Shown: positions 1 to 9,183, counted from the first letter of the stretch. The stretch: DNA of 35,213 bases from Dokdonella_A sp966248875 (GCA_966248875.1 CBINBI010000032.1:1-35213); one strand, 5' to 3'. Translations and numbers: made by a program. Notes: a model not told the origin generated them from the letters alone.

Positions 1-653
1 TCTTCCTCGGCGCTGCCGCCGATCTCGCCGACCATGATGATGCCTTCGGTCTGCGCATCGTCCTGGAACAGCCTGAGGCAGTCGATGAAGCTGAGCCCGT
101 TGATCGGATCTCCGCCGATGCCGATGACGGTGGACTGGCCGAGACCGACCGTCGTCGTCTGGAACACCGCTTCGTAGGTGAGCGTACCCGAGCGCGAGAC
201 GATGCCGATCTTGCCGGGCTTGTGGATGTGGCCCGGCATGATGCCGATCTTGCACGCGCCCGGCGTGATGATGCCGGGACAGTTCGGCCCGATCAGCACG
301 GTCTCCGGATACTTCTTCAGCACATTCTTGACGCGCAGCATGTCGAGCACCGGAATGCCTTCGGTGATCGCGACGATGACGCGGATGCCGGCGTCGGCCG
401 CTTCCATGATCGCGTCCGCCGCGAACGGCGGCGGCACGAAGATCATCGAGGCGTCGGCGCCGGTGTCGTTGACGGCGTCCTGCACCGTGTTGAACACCGG
501 AAGGCCAATGTGCTCGGTGCCGCCCTTGCCCGGCGTGACTCCGCCGACGAGCTTCGTACCGTACTCGATGGCCTGCTCGGAGTGGAACGTGCCCTGCTGG
601 CCGGTGAAGCCCTGGCAGATGACCTTGGTGTTCTTGTCGACCAAAACGCTCAT
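1..653 (-). CDS. sucD: Succinyl-CoA synthetase alpha subunit (partial, 3' end outside window)
   Basis: This is the alpha subunit of succinyl-CoA synthetase, the TCA-cycle enzyme that couples succinyl-CoA cleavage to nucleoside triphosphate formation in the cytoplasm. The visible 217 residues start MSVLVDKNTKVICQGFTG and continue with the CoA-binding Rossmann motif (GFTGQQGTFHSEQ) and the SRSGTLTYE and GIGGDPINGLSF stretches typical of SucD. The family is about 290 residues long, so the C-terminal quarter, with the phosphorylated active-site histidine near residue 246, lies beyond base 1. The start ATG is at 651-653. It is downstream of sucC on the same strand, but the 132-base spacer is unusually long for this normally tight pair and holds a palindromic repeat. 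Identification is secure. Confidence 0.97.
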   Translation of the reverse strand, partial: MSVLVDKNTKVICQGFTGQQGTFHSEQAIEYGTKLVGGVTPGKGGTEHIGLPVFNTVQDAVNDTGADASMIFVPPPFAADAIMEAADAGIRVIVAITEGIPVLDMLRVKNVLKKYPETVLIGPNCPGIITPGACKIGIMPGHIHKPGKIGIVSRSGTLTYEAVFQTTTVGLGQSTVIGIGGDPINGLSFIDCLRLFQDDAQTEGIIMVGEIGGSAEE

Positions 654-676
654 GCTTGTTTCCTTGGTATTCGCTT

Positions 677-778
677 TCCCTTCTCCCGCTTGCGGGAGAA
701 GGTGCCGGAGGCGGATGAGGGAAGCTTTTCGCGAGCCTGCCCTCACCCCGGCCCTCTTCCGCAAGCGGGAGAGGGGGG
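677..778. repeat. Long inverted-repeat element between sucC and sucD
   Basis: Two palindromes lie about 50 bases apart: CCTTCTCCCGC-TT-GCGGGAGAAGG at 679-702, and an imperfect one around 754-773 (CTCTTCCGC-AA-GCGGGAGAG). The right palindrome plus its flank (CCCTCACCCCGGCCCTC) is roughly the reverse complement of the left palindrome and its flank (GAAGGTGCCGGAGG...GATGAGGG), so the whole unit can fold into one long hairpin. The core CTCCCGCTTGCGGGAG resembles a dispersed repeat I know from many beta- and gammaproteobacterial genomes; that family assignment is from memory. It could attenuate or stabilise the sucC-sucD transcript. Confidence 0.75.
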
Positions 779-785
779 CAAAGCG

Positions 786-1955
786 CTATGCGGCCTTCTT
801 CACGGCCGCGACGGCTTTCTGCGCCGCGTCGTTGAGATCGTCCGCCGGCGTGATCGCGAGGCCGGAGTTCGCGAGCAATTCGCGGCCCTTCTCGACGTTC
901 GTCCCCTGCAGGCGTACGACGACGGGAATCGTGAGGCCGACATCCTTGACTGCCGCGATGATGCCTTCGGCGATCAGATCGCAGCGCACGATGCCGCCGA
1001 AGATGTTGACGAGGATCGCGCGCACCTTGTCGGACGAAAGGATCAGCTTGAAGGCCTCGGTGACGCGCTCCTTCGTCGCCCCGCCGCCGACGTCGAGGAA
1101 GTTGGCGGGCTCGCCGCCGGCGAGCTTGATCACGTCCATGGTCGCCATCGCGAGTCCCGCGCCGTTGACCATGCAGCCGATGTCGCCGTCCATCGTCACG
1201 TAGTTGAGATCATGCTTGCGCGCGGCGGCCTCGGTCGGATCTTCCTGCGTGATGTCACGCATCGCGGCGAGCTTTGGATGGCGGAACTCGGCGTTGTCGT
1301 CGGAGTTGACCTTGCCGTCGAGCGCGAGGAGGTCGCCCGAGGCGACGATCGCGAGCGGGTTCAGCTCGACGAGCGAGAGATCCTGCTCGTTGAAGAGCTT
1401 GTAGAGGCCCAGCATGATCTTCGTGAGCTGGTTCGCCTGCTTGGAGTTGAGGCCCATGTCGAACGCGAGCTGGCGGCAACGATACGGCTGCAGACCTTCG
1501 ACGAAATCCACCTCGATCGTGTGGATGTCCTCCGGGTTCTCGCGCGCCACCTGCTCGATGTCGACGCCGCCGCGCGCGGACGCGATGAACGCGACCGCCT
1601 TCGACGCGCGATCGACGAGGACGGAAAGATAGAGTTCCTTTGCGATGTCGTTCGCTTCGCTGACCAGCACCTGGTTGACCGGTAGCGCGCGGCCGCCGGA
1701 CTGATAGGTGGTCATGCTGCGGCCGAGCATGCCGGCGGCGGCCTCTCTGACCTCATCCGGCGTCCTGCACAGCTTGACGCCGCCGGCCTTGCCGCGGCCG
1801 CCGGCGTGGATCTGCGCCTTCACCACCCCCTGCTCGCCGCCGAGCGCTTTCGCCGCTTCGACGGCCTGCTCCGGCGTCGAGGCGACCTTGCCCGCCGGCA
1901 CCGCGATGCCGTACTGGGCGAACAGTTCCTTGGCCTGGTATTCGTGAAAATTCAT
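786..1955 (-). CDS. sucC: Succinyl-CoA synthetase beta subunit (ADP-forming)
   Basis: This is the ATP-grasp beta subunit that binds nucleotide and succinate and pairs with SucD in the TCA cycle. The 389-residue product starts MNFHEYQAKELFAQYGI, the family's signature N-terminus, and matches the usual length of about 388. The ATP-grasp region includes VVKAQIHAGGRGKAGGVKL, and the C-terminal ligase domain carries FLDVGGGATKERV and ILVNIFGGIVRCD. The frame stays open about 59 codons upstream, but the start at 1953-1955 is fixed by the conserved N-terminus. It is divergent from pilS across a 391-base gap and is followed by sucD after a repeat-bearing spacer. Confidence 0.98.
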   Translation of the reverse strand: MNFHEYQAKELFAQYGIAVPAGKVASTPEQAVEAAKALGGEQGVVKAQIHAGGRGKAGGVKLCRTPDEVREAAAGMLGRSMTTYQSGGRALPVNQVLVSEANDIAKELYLSVLVDRASKAVAFIASARGGVDIEQVARENPEDIHTIEVDFVEGLQPYRCRQLAFDMGLNSKQANQLTKIMLGLYKLFNEQDLSLVELNPLAIVASGDLLALDGKVNSDDNAEFRHPKLAAMRDITQEDPTEAAARKHDLNYVTMDGDIGCMVNGAGLAMATMDVIKLAGGEPANFLDVGGGATKERVTEAFKLILSSDKVRAILVNIFGGIVRCDLIAEGIIAAVKDVGLTIPVVVRLQGTNVEKGRELLANSGLAITPADDLNDAAQKAVAAVKKAA

Positions 1956-2346
1956 GCGGGCACCTTGGGACGGGGACGCGCTCGCAGCGGCGGGAACCAC
2001 ACGCCGCGACGCACCGGTTCGGGAAGCGGCATGCCGCAAGGCAGCCGCGCGCCGCGTATTCTCGGCGAGAGTTTCGGCGAAATCAAAAGAAGAGCCGCGA
2101 TCACGGAACGTTGCCGCACGCAGGCGCAGCATGTTTTCGCACGTTGCCGGCGCGAAAGGCGGTCACCGCGCCACCCTCCGCAGGCCGCCCGCGAAATGGC
2201 AGCGGTTTCCGGCGCACGAGGCCCGCGCCCCACCATTTGACCCTCCCGGCGGACCGCGGCAAATGGCATCAATCCATGAAAAAACAGTCGACTACATCAC
2301 ATAATTCGAAACTACCTGCTATACTGCGGCCGACTAGGGGGACTAC
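1956..2346. other. Intergenic region between divergent sucC and pilS
   Basis: This 391-base gap must hold the promoters for the leftward sucCD genes and the rightward pilSR genes. No coding frame here has recognisable protein features. The right end becomes AT-richer near 2275-2325, where a TATACT hexamer lies upstream of pilS. No convincing leftward promoter for sucC could be picked out by eye. Confidence 0.6.
2320..2341 (+). promoter_or_regulatory. Possible pilS -10 element and ribosome binding site
   Basis: TATACT at 2320-2325 is close to the sigma-70 -10 consensus. A purine-rich Shine-Dalgarno (AGGGGG, 2336-2341) lies 5 bases before the GTG at 2347. No good -35 hexamer is visible 16-18 bases upstream, and the short distance to the start would make a very short leader. 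The ribosome site is convincing; the promoter is tentative. Confidence 0.35.
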
Positions 2347-3987
2347 GTGATCGCGGAACGGTGGGCGCGGGGCACGGCTGAGTCGCCGGGCGACATCACC
2401 CGGCGCGAGCTCTATTTCTTCAATCTGTACCGCTGCCTCGAGGCGATCGTCTACGCGGGCCTCATTTTCAGCTCGCTGTTCCGCCTCGACTTGATCCGGC
2501 TGGCGCACCCGGCGCTCGGCCAGGTCGTCGCCCTCGCCTATCTCGTCGTTGCGCTGATGATGCTGATCGGCACCGATCGCATGCGCGCGCAGCTCGCGAC
2601 CGGCATCAGCGCAGGCCTCGTCATCGACATCATCGCGGCGTCGCTGATCCTGGTCGCGCTGTCGGGCCACAACGTCGTTCCGATCATGCTGCTGGTCAAC
2701 GTCGGGGTCGCCGCGCTGCTGCTGCCACACCGCGCGTTCTTCTTCGCGACGCTCGCCGCGATCGGCGTGATCGCGCCGGCGTTCTACGCGATCTACGTCG
2801 ACAACATCGTCGACCGCGGCATGTTCGAGGCGGCGCTGCTCGCCGTCGCGAACTACGCCGTCGCCGCGCTCTGCTTCTACCTCGGTGGGCACATGCGCGC
2901 GACCGAGGCGCTGGCCGCGCAGCGCGGCGTCGATCTTCTGAACCTCGAGCAGGTCAACGATCTCATCATCCAGCGCATGAAGACCGGCGTGCTGCTGGTC
3001 GACCAGGCCAATCACATCCTGCGCATCAACGAGGCGGCCTGGCACCTGATCGGCAATCCGTCGCCGAACCAGCGCGAGCTCGGCACGATCGCGCCGGAGC
3101 TGTCGCGGCGCCTGTACCACTGGCGCCATTCGGGCAAGACCGACCAGACCGCTGTCGCGCTCGCGCCCGACGTGCCCGAGGTGATTCCGCGCTTCACGCG
3201 ACTCGCGCCGAACGACGACACGAACGTGCTGATCTTCCTCGACGACACCTCGCTGCTGTCGCGGCGCGCCGAGGAGCTGACGCTGTCCTCGCTGGGCCGG
3301 CTGTCTGCCTCGATCGCGCACGAGATCCGGAATCCGCTCGCCGCGATCCGCTATTCGGCGCAGCTGCTCGCCGAGTCGCCGAAGCTCGAACCCGAGGACA
3401 AGCGCCTCGTCGACATCGTGAACAATCATTGCACCCGCGCCAACGACGTCATCGAGAACATCCTGCAGCTCTCGCGGCGCGAGCGCTCGCGGCCGGAATC
3501 GATCGACCTCAACGCCTGGGTGCTTGCCTTCGTCGAGGATTACAAGCAATCGAACGATCTCGGCATGGACCAGCTGCGCGCCGTCACGCAGAACCGGCGC
3601 ATCGAGGCGATGGTGGATCCGCAGCACCTACAGCAGGTGGTCTGGAATCTCGTGCAGAACGCGCTGCGCTACGGCCGGCAGCCGAACGAGCCCGCGCGCG
3701 TCACCGTCGCCGCTCGCCTCGCCGCCGACAAGGGGCCACCGCTGATCGAGGTCGTGGATCGCGGCCCCGGCATTCCGCCGAAAGTCGCGGGACAGATCTT
3801 CGAGCCGTTCTTCACGACGCACGAATACGGCACCGGGCTCGGTCTTTACCTTGCAAAGCAGATGACCGAGGCGAGCCAGGCCACGCTGGAATACGTGCCG
3901 GTGGCGGGCGGCGGCGCCTGCTTCCGCATCACACTGACGCCGGCCGGCGCACTGCTGGCGGCGCGGATTGCGGCGCATTCGGCATGA
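2347..3987 (+). CDS. pilS: PilS-type sensor histidine kinase for pilin expression
   Basis: This membrane sensor kinase pairs with PilR to control pilin transcription; in Pseudomonas PilS senses pilin levels in the inner membrane. The 546-residue product has an N-terminal block of about six hydrophobic segments (roughly 25-180), a PAS-like region (about 195-300), a HisKA domain with phospho-acceptor H325 in SASIAHEIRNPLAAI, and a HATPase domain with N-box N434/N438, G1 box DRGPGI (471-476) and G2 box GTGLGL (495-500). The start is GTG at 2347, preceded by AGGGGG. pilR follows after a 268-base gap filled with palindromic repeats, so the pair is co-oriented but not tightly coupled. Confidence 0.95.
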   Translation: MIAERWARGTAESPGDITRRELYFFNLYRCLEAIVYAGLIFSSLFRLDLIRLAHPALGQVVALAYLVVALMMLIGTDRMRAQLATGISAGLVIDIIAASLILVALSGHNVVPIMLLVNVGVAALLLPHRAFFFATLAAIGVIAPAFYAIYVDNIVDRGMFEAALLAVANYAVAALCFYLGGHMRATEALAAQRGVDLLNLEQVNDLIIQRMKTGVLLVDQANHILRINEAAWHLIGNPSPNQRELGTIAPELSRRLYHWRHSGKTDQTAVALAPDVPEVIPRFTRLAPNDDTNVLIFLDDTSLLSRRAEELTLSSLGRLSASIAHEIRNPLAAIRYSAQLLAESPKLEPEDKRLVDIVNNHCTRANDVIENILQLSRRERSRPESIDLNAWVLAFVEDYKQSNDLGMDQLRAVTQNRRIEAMVDPQHLQQVVWNLVQNALRYGRQPNEPARVTVAARLAADKGPPLIEVVDRGPGIPPKVAGQIFEPFFTTHEYGTGLGLYLAKQMTEASQATLEYVPVAGGGACFRITLTPAGALLAARIAAHSA

Positions 3988-4040
3988 TGAACGAGGCAGC
4001 GGCGAACATCGCGTCTCGCTTCGAGCGGCGTGTTCATAGA

Positions 4041-4178
4041 CTGGGCCTCGGCCCGCCGCTGTTACTGGTCAGGAAACGGTGGGCTGAAGCCCACCCTATG
4101 GTTGCCATGGACCGTTGTGCCCTAGGGTGGGCCTTGGCTCACCGCTGTTGGAGTCGGATAACGGCGGGCTGAAGAGCA
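4041..4178. repeat. Cluster of four REP-like palindromes between pilS and pilR
   Basis: Four related units occur in alternating orientation: CTGGGCCTCGGCCCGCCGCTG (about 4041-4061), ACGGTGGGCTGAAGCCCACC (about 4077-4095), AGGGTGGGCCTTGGCTCACC (about 4124-4143), and a degenerate ACGGCGGGCTGAAGAGCAG (about 4160-4178). Each is an imperfect palindrome around GTGGGCY-TTG-GCCCAC or its complement. The alternating head-to-tail layout is that of REP/BIME-type elements, and the same motif recurs near 30634-30768. Such elements can terminate or stabilise transcripts, here between pilS and pilR. Confidence 0.8.
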
Positions 4179-4255
4179 GCCAAAAAGAACCCCAACCTTT
4201 GCGTTGACGCACTTCACGTTTTAACCTTGCGGAAGCAACCCGACCCCATCACGGC

Positions 4256-5689
<1,434 letters not shown>

Positions 5690-5721
5690 GCACTCCGCAT
5701 CGGCCCTTATCCCGGCGCGCG

Positions 5722-5788
5722 GACACCGACAATTGGCCCTTTGTTTCTCCCGGCCGCCCGACATCGGTCGCTGCCATGCGGCAAGACA
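5722..5788. promoter_or_regulatory. Cluster of GACA/TGTC half-sites, possible PilR binding region
   Basis: GACA tetramers occur at 5722-5725, 5728-5731, 5760-5763 and 5785-5788, all in the same orientation, 40-107 bases upstream of the -24 element of the first pilin gene. Pseudomonas PilR binds repeated (C/G)TGTC motifs upstream of pilA, and GACA is the complement of TGTC. Position and density fit an enhancer site, but the motif is short and could arise by chance. Confidence 0.35.
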
Positions 5789-5827
5789 GGCCTCGGCTAT
5801 GAGAAATTCCGACGCCCACAGCTTGTT

Positions 5828-5843
5828 TGGCACGGATTCTGCG
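5828..5843 (+). promoter_or_regulatory. Sigma-54 promoter of first pilin gene
   Basis: TGGCACGGATTCTGCG matches the -24/-12 consensus TGGCACG-N4-TTGCW, with one mismatch at -12 (CTGC). The invariant GG (5829-5830) and GC (5841-5842) are separated by exactly 10 bases. The predicted transcript start near 5854 lies about 25 bases before the GTG at 5879, and the ribosome site AGGGGAG (5866-5872) falls inside the transcript. Confidence 0.85.
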
Positions 5844-5878
5844 TAGTCCCCATGTCCAATGGCGCAGGGGAGCCAGCC

Positions 5879-6310
5879 GTGTCCGTTCGTCATGTCCGTG
5901 GTTTCACGCTGATCGAGTTGATGATAGTCGTCGCGATCATCGCCATTCTGGCCGCGATCGCATTGCCGGCGTATCAGGACTACCTCATCCGATCCCAGGT
6001 TTCTGAAGGGTTCGTCCTTGCATCGGGCGCACGCTCCGCGATCTGGGACTTCGTAGCCAATACGGGCCGTCTTCCGCCTAATAACGAGTCGGCAGGGCTG
6101 GCGCAGTCGACCAGCATCCAGGGAAAGTACGTCGCGTCCGTCGCGGTGAGCGCCGGTCTGGTCAATGTGCAGTTCGGCAATGACGCCAACGCAAAAATCA
6201 GCGGATCGACGTTGCTGCTGTCACCCGTGTCCGGCGAGGGTTCGCTGGTCTGGACATGCCGCAGCACAAGCATCTCCGGCAAGTACTTGCCGACGTCTTG
6301 TCGGGACTGA
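5879..6310 (+). CDS. pilA: Type IVa major pilin, first copy
   Basis: This is a prepilin subunit of the type IV pilus, cleaved and methylated by PilD, inserted in the inner membrane and polymerised by PilB/PilC. The 143-residue precursor has an 8-residue leader (MSVRHVRG) cleaved before FTLIELMIVVAI, with E5 of the mature chain present. The hydrophobic helix ends near ALPAYQDYLIRSQVSEG. A C-terminal cysteine pair (WTC and PTSCRD) forms the usual D-loop disulfide. I chose the GTG at 5879 because AGGGGAG (5866-5872) sits 6 bases upstream and the leader length is typical; the in-frame ATG at 5852 would precede the predicted transcript start. It is highly similar to the next gene in the N-terminal half. 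Confidence 0.93.
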   Translation: MSVRHVRGFTLIELMIVVAIIAILAAIALPAYQDYLIRSQVSEGFVLASGARSAIWDFVANTGRLPPNNESAGLAQSTSIQGKYVASVAVSAGLVNVQFGNDANAKISGSTLLLSPVSGEGSLVWTCRSTSISGKYLPTSCRD

Positions 6311-6463
6311 GCGGCCGGGGAGTGGCCAATTTCCGTCAATGCCTGACATTTATTGTGCGTCGACGCGATCGCTTTGCCGTAATTGACTGTTCCGAATGTG
6401 GACTAGTTGGCAGATCATTGGCCGATTTTGTCAACGTCCCGCCGCCGACGGCTCCTCGACGGA

Positions 6464-6480
6464 TGGCATAGATGCTGCTT
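6464..6480 (+). promoter_or_regulatory. Sigma-54 promoter of second pilin gene
   Basis: TGGCATAGATGCTGCTT fits the -24/-12 pattern with GG (6465-6466) and GC (6477-6478) exactly 10 bases apart. The expected transcript start is near 6490, giving a leader of about 110 bases before the ATG at 6602. GACA (6345-6348) and TGTC (6429-6432) lie upstream as possible activator half-sites. The two pilin genes thus appear to have separate promoters of the same class. Confidence 0.78.
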
Positions 6481-6601
6481 GAAGACAGTCGGCCCTCCGG
6501 TAAGTGGTGATGGGGGTGGTCATTGGATAGCCCTGCTGGGCATCCGGTTTCGAGGAGCTCAAGCTCATATCTCGGATTCACTTTTACTAGAGGACTTGAA
6601 T

Positions 6602-7042
6602 ATGCGTAGCAATCTCAAGATGCAGGGCTTCACGCTGATCGAGCTCATGATCGTCGTCGCAATCATCGCGATTCTGGCTGCGATCGCTCTGCCGGCGTAC
6701 CAGGACTACCTGATCCGTTCGCAGGTTTCCGAAGGCGCGGTGCTCTCCGATGGCGCGAAGACGGCCGTGGCCGAGTTCTACAGCAACACCGGTGGCTTCC
6801 CCTCAAACAACGAGTCGGCTGGCCTTTCGGCCCCGACCAGCATCGCCGGCAAATACGTGGCGAGCGTTACGGTCGCAGCCGGCGTCATTACCGCCGAGTA
6901 CGGCAATGAAGCGAACCAGAAGATCCAGGGCTCGCACCTGGTCTTCTCACCGGCAGACGTCGGTGGCAGCGTGACGTGGAACTGCAAGGTTGCCGGCACG
7001 GACGTCGACGCGAAGTACCTGCCGACGGCTTGCCGCCCGTAA
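6602..7042 (+). CDS. pilA: Type IVa major pilin, second copy
   Basis: This second prepilin gene encodes 146 residues, with a 9-residue leader (MRSNLKMQG) cleaved before FTLIELMIVVAI. From FTLIEL to RSQVSEG it is essentially identical to the first pilin. The globular part keeps NTGG(F)P.NNESAGL, GKYVASV and the C-terminal cysteine pair (WNC and PTACRP) but diverges elsewhere. The ATG at 6602 has AGAGGA (6589-6594) 7 bases upstream. It is transcribed from its own sigma-54 promoter and followed by a strong terminator, so it looks like the heavily expressed major pilin; that last point is inference. Two pilin genes in tandem are common in Lysobacterales. Confidence 0.95.
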   Translation: MRSNLKMQGFTLIELMIVVAIIAILAAIALPAYQDYLIRSQVSEGAVLSDGAKTAVAEFYSNTGGFPSNNESAGLSAPTSIAGKYVASVTVAAGVITAEYGNEANQKIQGSHLVFSPADVGGSVTWNCKVAGTDVDAKYLPTACRP

Positions 7043-7067
7043 TTGCGGCGGGTTCCGATACCATCCA

Positions 7068-7099
7068 AAGGGCCGCAGAATGCGGCCCTTCTTTTTTTT
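7068..7099 (+). terminator. Intrinsic terminator after second pilin gene
   Basis: A perfect 10-base stem (AAGGGCCGCA, 7068-7077, pairing with TGCGGCCCTT, 7081-7090) closes a GAA loop and is followed by C and eight T residues (7092-7099). This is a textbook rho-independent terminator 25 bases after the pilin stop, and it supports starting the next gene downstream of it. Confidence 0.95.
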
Positions 7100-7105
7100 C
7101 GCCGC

Positions 7106-9145
7106 ATGGGATGTAACGTGGCAAGCCCGTCTCCGGGCAGGACAAAGGCATCGCTGCCTAAGACGCTGCCCGTCCTCGGTTTTGCGGTGATTGCAGCCCT
7201 TGCCGCGATCGCGTATGCGCCCGGCCTCTCCGGCGGCTTCCTGTTTGATGATTTCGCAAATCTGCCCGCCTTAGGTGCCTTCGGGCCGGTCGACAATGCG
7301 ACGACGTTCTGGCGCTATCTCACCTCGGGCCACGCAGACCCGACGGGACGTCCGCTCGCGCTGCTCACCTTTCTGATCGACGCACGGAACTGGCCGGCGG
7401 ATCCAGAACCTTTCAAACGAACCAATCTCATCCTGCACCTGTTGAACGGATGCCTGCTGGCGTTCGTGCTGTCGCACCTGGGGACGTGCCTACGCGCGCC
7501 ACGCGCCGCCTTTGCTGCGGCGCTCGGCGCAGGTCTGTGGCTCCTTCACCCGCTGTTTCTTTCGACGACGCTGTACATCGTGCAGCGCGAAGCGATGCTC
7601 CCGGCGACTTGCATCCTGCTTGGCATGATCGGGTATCTGCACGGGCGCGAGCGTGCGAGGACAGGCCGCCCGTGGGGTGTAGCGCTCGCTGGGGTGTCCA
7701 TTGTCACATTCACTCTGCTCGGCGTGCTTGCAAAAGCCAGTGGCGCTCTGCTTCCTGCGCTCGTCGCGGTGGTCGAGTTCGCGGTGCTCGATACGGCAGT
7801 TCCACTGCCGCGTACGGACGCCGGCCGGCGGTTTCGACGGGCTCACCTCTTATTGGTCGTCGCCCCGACGCTGCTGCTTCTCGGATGGTTGGTATTCACC
7901 GGCGTTCGTGGCGTCGCCTTCGGGATTGGAGCAGAACGCCCGTGGACGCTCGGCCAGAGGCTGCTGACCGAGCCTCGGGTACTGCTCGACTACCTGGTTC
8001 TGCTGTGGCTGCCCCGCCCCTATTCGCGAGGTCTCTTCAACGATGCGTACACCGCTTCCTCGGGTCTCCTCGAACCGCCTACGACGCTGATCGCTCTTGC
8101 CGTGGTAGCCGGTGTGATCGGCGTCGCGGTACATCAGCGGCGCCACCACCCAGCGGCAGCGGCGGCAGCCCTGTTCTTTTTTGCTGGACACCTCATGGAA
8201 TCGACCACGATTCCGCTGGAGCTCTACTTCGAGCATCGCAACTATGTCGCCGCGCTTCCGATGTTCTGGCCGCTCGCACTGTGGCTTTGCGCCCCTCCGG
8301 GCAGTCGGGCAGCGCAGCTCGAAGCGCCTACTCTTACGCTGCTGCGACATGGGCTCACCCTAGTGCTTCCGCTGCTACTGGCGGGCCTCACCTACGTGGG
8401 CGCAGAGCTGTGGGGCAACACGACTGAGCAGGCGCTGCTATGGGCAGCGCGCAACCCCGATTCGCCCCGCGCACAGGCCTACGCCGCCCAGATAGAAGTC
8501 ACCCGGGGACATCCACGTAATGCGGTCGCGCGGCTCCGTTCGGCGCTGGCTGCGAATCCCGACGAAATCCAGATCGCTTTCAATCTGATCGACGCGGAAT
8601 GCGCCGCAGGTACGAGGCCGGACATACAAGCGGCTGCGCGTGCACTGCGCTCGGCGCGCGTGCTCGGACGCCTTGCATACGACTGGCTCGGCGAACGGCT
8701 GGTATCGCTCCAACGAAGGCCCTGTTCAGGAGTCGATCTTGACGCAATCGAAACACTCGTCGATGCCATGGCTGCCAACGAACATGCGAAGACATCCGGA
8801 GGACGGCAGCAGGACGTCTTGAATCTGCAGGGACGGCTCGCCCTCGCACGTGGTGACGGGGCCGCAACATTGCAGTACTTCAACTCGGCATTCGATGCCG
8901 ATCCGACTCCCAGTACCGCCCTGCAGCAGGCGGCGTTCCTCGGTAGCATGGGATATCCTGCTTTGGGATTGCAGCATCTTGACTATTTTGCCGCCGCGCG
9001 CGGCCGACTCAGACAACCTGGGTTCGGAATGCGGTGGGTGCATGCACGGCTGCTCGAACACCAGGCGTATTGGGATGGAGAAGCTAGGCGGTTGCGAGGC
9101 ATTCTCCTAGCCGACGTGCATCAAGGTCCGACAGATGCCCGCTAG
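7106..9145 (+). CDS. TMTC/GT-C-like multi-spanning membrane protein with C-terminal helical repeats, copy 1
   Basis: I infer a GT-C-fold membrane glycosyltransferase; no experimentally named family member is recognised. The 679-residue product has a first hydrophobic segment (about 20-40) followed by the acidic loop motif FDDF (47-50), as in GT-C enzymes. Further motifs are KRTNLILHLLNG (about residue 103), HPLFLSTTLYIVQR, LLTEPRVLLDYL and FEHRNY (about 375-380), with roughly ten hydrophobic segments in all. The last 250 residues are soluble and alpha-helical with TPR-like spacing (NPDSPRAQAYAAQIEVTRG). Layout and motifs recall TMTC O-mannosyltransferases. The frame is open upstream to 7043, but that would include the terminator, so the ATG at 7106 is preferred (GTG at 7118 is possible). 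It directly follows the pilin genes and has a paralogue next door, suggesting pilin glycosylation. Confidence 0.75.
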   Translation: MGCNVASPSPGRTKASLPKTLPVLGFAVIAALAAIAYAPGLSGGFLFDDFANLPALGAFGPVDNATTFWRYLTSGHADPTGRPLALLTFLIDARNWPADPEPFKRTNLILHLLNGCLLAFVLSHLGTCLRAPRAAFAAALGAGLWLLHPLFLSTTLYIVQREAMLPATCILLGMIGYLHGRERARTGRPWGVALAGVSIVTFTLLGVLAKASGALLPALVAVVEFAVLDTAVPLPRTDAGRRFRRAHLLLVVAPTLLLLGWLVFTGVRGVAFGIGAERPWTLGQRLLTEPRVLLDYLVLLWLPRPYSRGLFNDAYTASSGLLEPPTTLIALAVVAGVIGVAVHQRRHHPAAAAAALFFFAGHLMESTTIPLELYFEHRNYVAALPMFWPLALWLCAPPGSRAAQLEAPTLTLLRHGLTLVLPLLLAGLTYVGAELWGNTTEQALLWAARNPDSPRAQAYAAQIEVTRGHPRNAVARLRSALAANPDEIQIAFNLIDAECAAGTRPDIQAAARALRSARVLGRLAYDWLGERLVSLQRRPCSGVDLDAIETLVDAMAANEHAKTSGGRQQDVLNLQGRLALARGDGAATLQYFNSAFDADPTPSTALQQAAFLGSMGYPALGLQHLDYFAAARGRLRQPGFGMRWVHARLLEHQAYWDGEARRLRGILLADVHQGPTDAR

Positions 9146-9183
9146 ATCTCCTGCAGCCTCACCCCATTGATCCGGATACCGAC

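Noticed and set aside
222..1685. A 487-codon plus-strand frame opposite sucD and sucC
   Set aside because: It spans both certain minus-strand genes and the repeat between them, which no real protein would be expected to do, and its composition is that of an antisense shadow.
7043..7105. Earlier start for the first GT-C-like protein
   Set aside because: The in-frame extension runs through the strong terminator hairpin and T tract after the pilin gene and encodes no conserved residues, so the ATG at 7106 is preferred.
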